Of a DNA stretch of 64,000 bases, positions 59,537-64,000 are shown in pieces. The notes beneath the pieces are model-generated. The model was not told where the DNA came from, searched no databases, and saw nothing but the letters and a program-made list of their open reading frames with translations. A program made the translations under genes and the position numbers. The DNA is taken from positions 97,248,271 to 97,312,270 of the forward strand of contig CM038229.1 in the NCBI GenBank assembly GCA_021442155.1, in the 5' to 3' direction. The stretch comes from Cymbidium sinense (taxonomy: Eukaryota > Streptophyta > Magnoliopsida > Asparagales > Orchidaceae). Positions within the stretch are counted from its first letter, which is position 1. Each line of letters starts with the position of its first letter.

Positions 59537-60670
59537 TTGAAATTATTAGGTGGTGCTGGAAATAGAAAAAAATTAAATTCCAAGAAATGAAATAACAATG
59601 AGGGTCAACATAGATATGAAGAATTCTGAAGTCTTATCTAATAATTGATGTCCATGATTTTGCTAACAATTATTATCGTCGAGCCATCATTGTTTAATTG
59701 CCTCACCTTATAATCTTTACTTGATCATCATTGGTCGGACTATCATTACCTGATTGATGCCACTCAACTATCATTTTCTAATAGTTGTCACAGCTATTAC
59801 TCGATCATAGTCACTTGATAACTATCTCCTGATCACCATCATTAGCATATTGACATCTACTAATTGCTATCCCTCCCTTGATTATTGTCATCACCATTTA
59901 CTACTTCTCTAGTATTGTTCACATTCCCATGAGTTTAAGATATTAATCTAAGTTTTGTAATATCATCTTTTCGATTAACAGGAAGAACAGACATTCATAA
60001 TTTTATTTCTATGGTGAAATAGTTCAATTAGGTCAAACCCAATAAATTTTTTTCCGTCTTTAGGCATTTAAGTAAAATTTTTTGGTGTTTCCTCATAATT
60101 TTTTTTATTTACATGCATAGAATTTTCATACATGGTTAAGATAATAAATATTTTATATTGTCATGAATATTTTAGCGCATATGAAAATAGAAAAAAAATC
60201 AATTACTAGACTAAAGTATTTAAAAGAATTATTTAGTTATCTAAGTATATCAGAAACAAATGCATAAATTTATGCTGGAACTTGGGTTAATTTTACTAAT
60301 TAAAAAAAATTAGGTGTAAATCTATTATTTGTGCAATCAACATTTTAGACTCTATTTGATCTGAATAAATCAGAGGGATTGTAAATGCATGTAATTTTAA
60401 AATTTTTAACTAAAGAATTTGATTTAACGTAATTAAAAATAATTAAATTTATCTAAACAATGTTAATTAATGCAATTTTAGAAAAAAAAATTTCTAGCTA
60501 ATAATCACAGAGAAAAAAAAGGGGATATCATTGAATTTCATGCGTCTCCTTAAAAAAAGAAATAAAAGTTTAATATCTTATCATTTAAGTAATAAATTAT
60601 TTTTTTAGTCAAATTCTCTTTAGTCAAATCAATGGTTGGATGCAAACTTTAGTTTAATTTCTTTGCTAAT

Positions 60671-60679
60671 TTTTTTATT
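60671..60679 (+). repeat. Target-site duplication of MULE 2, left copy
   Basis: TTTTTTATT, identical to 63253-63261. The low complexity slightly weakens it, but both copies abut the inverted-repeat ends exactly. Confidence 0.75.
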
Positions 60680-60790
60680 GGCAATTTTTTTAAACTAAGT
60701 ATCATTAGAATATTAATTAAGTAATTAAGTATTGTTAAAAAAAATTTAAGAATAGATATACGCCTAATTAGTTACCACACGCTAATGCCG
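60680..60790 (+). repeat. Left terminal inverted repeat of MULE 2
   Basis: Pairs with 63140-63252 on the minus strand over ~75 bp strongly (aagtatcattagaat, ttaattaagtaattaa, tttaagaatagata), then more weakly. It is also similar to the left repeat of MULE 1 at 49496. Confidence 0.82.
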
Positions 60791-61264
60791 ATTCACGCGG
60801 CTGACGTATTAATGAATTACCCCATTTAATGGCGGCCAGACTACTAAAGTCACCAAGTGGGACCGCTTTAGATGTTTATTTTATTTGCAAAGTATCTTTG
60901 ATTTACAAAGCTTGGGATATAAATATGGTATTAAGTCAAAATAATTCTTATTGTGCAAAGTATCTTGACAATTTTGATTTGTATTCCTTCTAATAATTAT
61001 TTTATGATTTAAACATAAATATTAGTAAGCACATTTGTATCTTCTATATTAGATTTATGTTTTAGTGACTTGAGTTTAGTATATTGATTGATTTAGCTTG
61101 TGAAGTTGAGTTAATCTTTAATATTGTGCTTTTCTATAATAGATTCACTTACTACCTTTCTTACTTAATTTACACCTTAATTCATTTGTATAATGACGAA
61201 CTTTAAAACAAATTTATTTTATTACAAGTTTGTAAGCTAAAACGTTTGAATGTCATACAACACA

Positions 61265-62475
61265 AAACAAGGAAAGAGTTGAGTAGAAATAGATAAAAAG
61301 ATCAATGAATGAAATAGATAAAAGAAACGAGCAGATGCACAAATAGACTACCTAAACATCTAACTTGTCCGGCGGAATCGCATCACCCTTGGTGTGCACG
61401 GATGGATGGGCCACGCTGATGGTGACCTCCAAAGTGCAAGATCTTCGATTCACGCCGATTGTCCTATGATTGGAATGTGTGGTCATAATTCATACGTGTG
61501 GAAGGACTCGATCAAGATAATGTAGATGGACCGAATCCGACGCCCCATGATGTGACACCCTATATGCACCGATCCATAATATGTGTCCTCGATATATATA
61601 CACTCGATCCGTGTCTCTGATAGCTGTACCTATCAACGCATCCTCAGCGCTCATCCAAGCAAGTATGGCGAAGATATCCCAGTCGCCAGATGTGCTCCAC
61701 CCCAATGAAAAATAATATGAAAAATTTGCACTTACATAAATATTGAATTCAAATGAATACTTATATTAACACTACATAAATGCCTTTTCCAAGCATAAGA
61801 AGTGGTCGAGGATCTGTCGAGGTGGCCATTAAATAAGAAGCCCACAGAACCGCCAATGTACTATCTCGATGTCATCCCGTCAACTTCCTCATAAGCTTGA
61901 CGAGGCAATCCCTCCACCTCTCCAAGCGGCAATGTGGTGGTAATCAACCCAATCAACATTCGCTTTACCTCGACCATCGACTTTTGAAACTAGGATCAAC
62001 CGGGGCTACATCTACTAATGTGGATGCAACATATCCTCCACCGATACAACACCAACATCGGGAAGCTTCATCCGTAACTAACGCCATCGCCATTACGACG
62101 ATATAAATTACACCCACCGGGATAACGACGTAAGAGTGATTGTGTGATGCTCGATCAATGTGCAAGGTCATAATCCGCTTCCCCAGTAAGGTGCTCAGAA
62201 CCTTAACCTGACGACACCTCCCACATAACTTGATGAATTGCTCATACTTAGTTCTATAGAAAAGGATCGAAACAAATTCTCTATTCATTCTCAAAACAAA
62301 CTATATGAATAATGAAATATCAATCAACACCTAAATAATACTACCCTTTTAACATAAGCACAACGCCAACAAAACCTACAAATCAAATCAAACAAAAAAT
62401 CTAACCATACAACTCCCTATCCCTAGCACACATACTCTAATTTATAAATTGATAGAATAGGGATTTACCTTGTCT
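61265..62475 (-). pseudogene. Transposase-gene remnants of MULE 2, core deleted
   Basis: 61265-61870 matches 50050-50720 and 61985-62475 matches 52030-52560 of MULE 1. The intervening transposase core is absent; about 115 bp (61870-61985) without clear match lies at the junction. The longest minus-strand frame, 61965-62294, starts MRMNREFVSILFYRTKYEQF and has no recognised domain. It probably derives from the N-terminal or leader part of the transposase gene. Confidence 0.55.
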
Positions 62476-62861
62476 TTAAGAAGAACGCAGGATGTGCACA
62501 AAAAAGGTAGAATCCTGAAACTTCCCCAACAAAATGGAGCCGAATCATCGCCGGAAGCTAATGTTGGTTTCAACGGCTCAGATGGGAGAAGGAAGTCATT
62601 AGCAGTGGTGCCGGGAAGAAAGGGAGTTTATTTCGCATACCCGGAGAAGACGGCACAATGTAGCGGTTGGAGCGACGCCAACGACGCCGAGAAGTTTCGA
62701 GATGGAGAGAACCATGCTCGGATGTCGACTTCTCTTTCTTCTTAAATCGATAAACCAGAAACCGAGAGTATTAGGCCGATCGACTAATAGAATCATGCTT
62801 TGGTCGCAATCAAGTAACCGCTTAGTCAAATTAAGTTTGTGTAATCGACGAGTATTGGGTT

Positions 62862-63120
62862 ATAAGATCTTATCTTATGTATGTGAAGCCTTGGAGCATC
62901 CACATTCCAACTATCCAAAAGAATGAACCAAAGAAGAAAGAATAAAAGAAGAAAGAAGAAATGAAGAATGAAGACATAACATGAATTTCTTACTTGATTG
63001 TAAATTAATTCATTTGTAATGTCAGGGTTGTGTAGAGCCGGCTTCCCAATTTATTTTGATTGTGCGGTTCCCACCACAATTGAACTTTTATTCTTTGCAA
63101 TTAGCTTTATGACTTGCTCA
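62862..63120 (+). mobile_element. Fragment of Tat LTR carried inside MULE 2
   Basis: Matches LTR A at ~18972-19240 and LTR B at ~26215-26450: ataagatcttatcttat, ttggagcatccac, atccaaaagaatgaa, the AAG-rich patch, aagac...ataacatgaattt, gggttgt-ta-agag and cccaatttatttt...tttattctttgc. MULE 1 has no such segment at the corresponding place (57030-57160), and the segment sits in its normal context in LTRs A, B and D. MULE 2 therefore acquired it. Confidence 0.75.
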
Positions 63121-63139
63121 ATTTCACGCATGATAGCAT

Positions 63140-63252
63140 CGCCACGTAATCGACGGCCAACCAATTGGGGATCAGTATCTATTCTTAATTTTTTTAATAA
63201 TATTTAATTACTTAATTAACATTCTAATGATACTTAGTTTAAAAAAATTTCC
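63140..63252 (-). repeat. Right terminal inverted repeat of MULE 2
   Basis: Inverse complement of the left repeat. The outer end reads ...TTTAAAAAAATTTCC at 63252, followed by the target duplication. Confidence 0.82.
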
Positions 63253-63261
63253 TTTTTTATT
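63253..63261 (+). repeat. Target-site duplication of MULE 2, right copy
   Basis: TTTTTTATT, identical to 60671-60679. Confidence 0.75.
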
Positions 63262-64000
63262 TGGCCATATTGGTGAAAGAGAGGTGATGAAAAAGAAAGG
63301 TAAATGGAAGCATAAAGAAGTGAAAATAAAACTAGTTTTCGTTCTCTTGTTCGGCTCAAGTGAGATCCATTGAAGAATATCTTTGATATTTTATTAGTTG
63401 ATTGAAATATGTGTTTTTTTTTAAAAAAAAAAGGTTTTCGTAAAGAAGGTTCATACGAGTCAATATGATGAAAGGATATCTATTTTCTTATGACCAAAGA
63501 ACTAATATAAAAATGCAAAGTCAAATAAATTTACCTTTTCTTCCATTCCTTCAAACCAAACAGTGTTGGGAGATCAAAGAGTGAGTGAAAATTAGTTCGA
63601 GTATTTCAGGGCATACACAAAAATAACTAAAATCAAAAAAGATATCAAATTTAATGTGAAAAACTCAAAACGGAAAAAAAAATGAGTGCACCATCAAAAT
63701 TGAGAAGAATAAGATGGACTATACTCATCTAGAGCTTCGCACTTCAGTCACTCTAGGATGCTCCAATTCACTCTCACTCACACGAGGACTAAGAAAAGAT
63801 ATATAAAAACTAAAGAAAAATGCCCTAGATACAAGTCCCCAAATCAAAGAGCGATGCTATGACCCTAGGGCCTAAGCATTGCCATTGTCCTCCATGCATT
63901 GGACGAGATTCAAGAGCCACTGCATTGCTTCTACAACATTAAGGTGATAGCCTTTCGGTGATTTTGTCTTAGTGCCCCCTTCTAACGCCAAGATTGCCTC
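63262..64000. other. Unassigned sequence at the right edge
   Basis: No open frame of note. The phrase caaatttaatgtgaaaaact followed by aaaacgg (63647-63675) resembles a motif often seen near LTRs of plant retroelements, but the window ends before any coding domain. Treated as a possible repeat edge only. Confidence 0.3.

Larger units (their letters stand above)
59001..60670. other. Unassigned AT-rich sequence with microsatellites
   Basis: No open frame of note and no element recognised. It contains simple repeats at 59107-59211 and 59499-59536. 59640-59940 has a loose recurring phrase (atcatcattgg, ctatcatt, ttgtcatcacc), which may be a decayed short repeat. Confidence 0.6.
60680..63252 (-). 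mobile_element. MULE 2: non-autonomous Mutator-like element with 9-bp target duplication
   Basis: 2,573 bp bounded by inverted repeats: GGCAATTTTTTTAAACTAAG at 60680 and the inverse complement GGAAATTTTTTTAAACTAAG ending at 63252. TTTTTTATT flanks it directly on both sides (60671-60679 and 63253-63261), the 9-bp duplication expected for Mutator-like elements. It is related throughout to MULE 1 but lacks about 1.3 kb corresponding to 50720-52030 (the transposase core), so it would have needed transposase in trans. It also carries an LTR-derived segment at 62862-63120. Confidence 0.85.

Overview
The window looks like a block of plant nuclear heterochromatin from a repeat-rich seed plant, probably an angiosperm; the species cannot be named from sequence alone. 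I see no intact cellular gene, tRNA, rRNA or prokaryotic feature. Almost everything that can be assigned is a decayed transposable element. The main one is a Ty3/gypsy family of the Tat/Ogre type, recognised from gag, protease, RT, a second RNase H and integrase motifs, and from a primer-binding site of the TGGCRACTCCACTGGG type. Two Mutator-like elements (MULEs) and one RTE-type LINE make up most of the rest.

Region by region: 1-98 is the end of an inverted LTR. 99-12994 is the inside of Tat element I: a leader carrying an array of about 21 stem-loops, broken gag and pol, and a tandem-repeat 3' UTR. 12995-20518 is LTR A, the 3' LTR of element I. A 206-bp leader scrap with a degenerate primer site follows, then LTR B (20725-27795) in the same orientation. 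From 27951 an inverted LTR begins (C, to 32163; E, 39232-41185). It is split by a directly oriented, apparently solo LTR D of about 7.07 kb with a probable 5-bp target duplication. 41186-42239 is an LTR fragment (F) belonging to Tat element II. Element II keeps its primer site (42246), a second stem-loop array (42740-44055) and a broken pol, but has lost gag and stops abruptly near 47510.

49496-57268 is a MULE with a degenerate minus-strand transposase, split by about 4.2 kb of unidentified repeat. 57341-58963 is an RTE LINE with a degenerate long target duplication, and 59107-59536 holds microsatellites. 60680-63252 is a second, shorter MULE with a clean 9-bp target duplication (TTTTTTATT). 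It has lost the transposase core and carries about 250 bp homologous to an internal part of the Tat LTR. 47511-49495, 59001-60670 and 63262-64000 are largely unassigned.

The elements do not act together as a pathway; the layout records successive nested insertions and recombination. The most interesting signals are the covarying stem-loop arrays in the Tat leader, the roughly 7-kb LTRs with a conserved-position hairpin and a dense TTGAC cluster, and the MULE that has picked up a piece of LTR. All coding regions have many stops and small indels. Some of these could be assembly error rather than decay.
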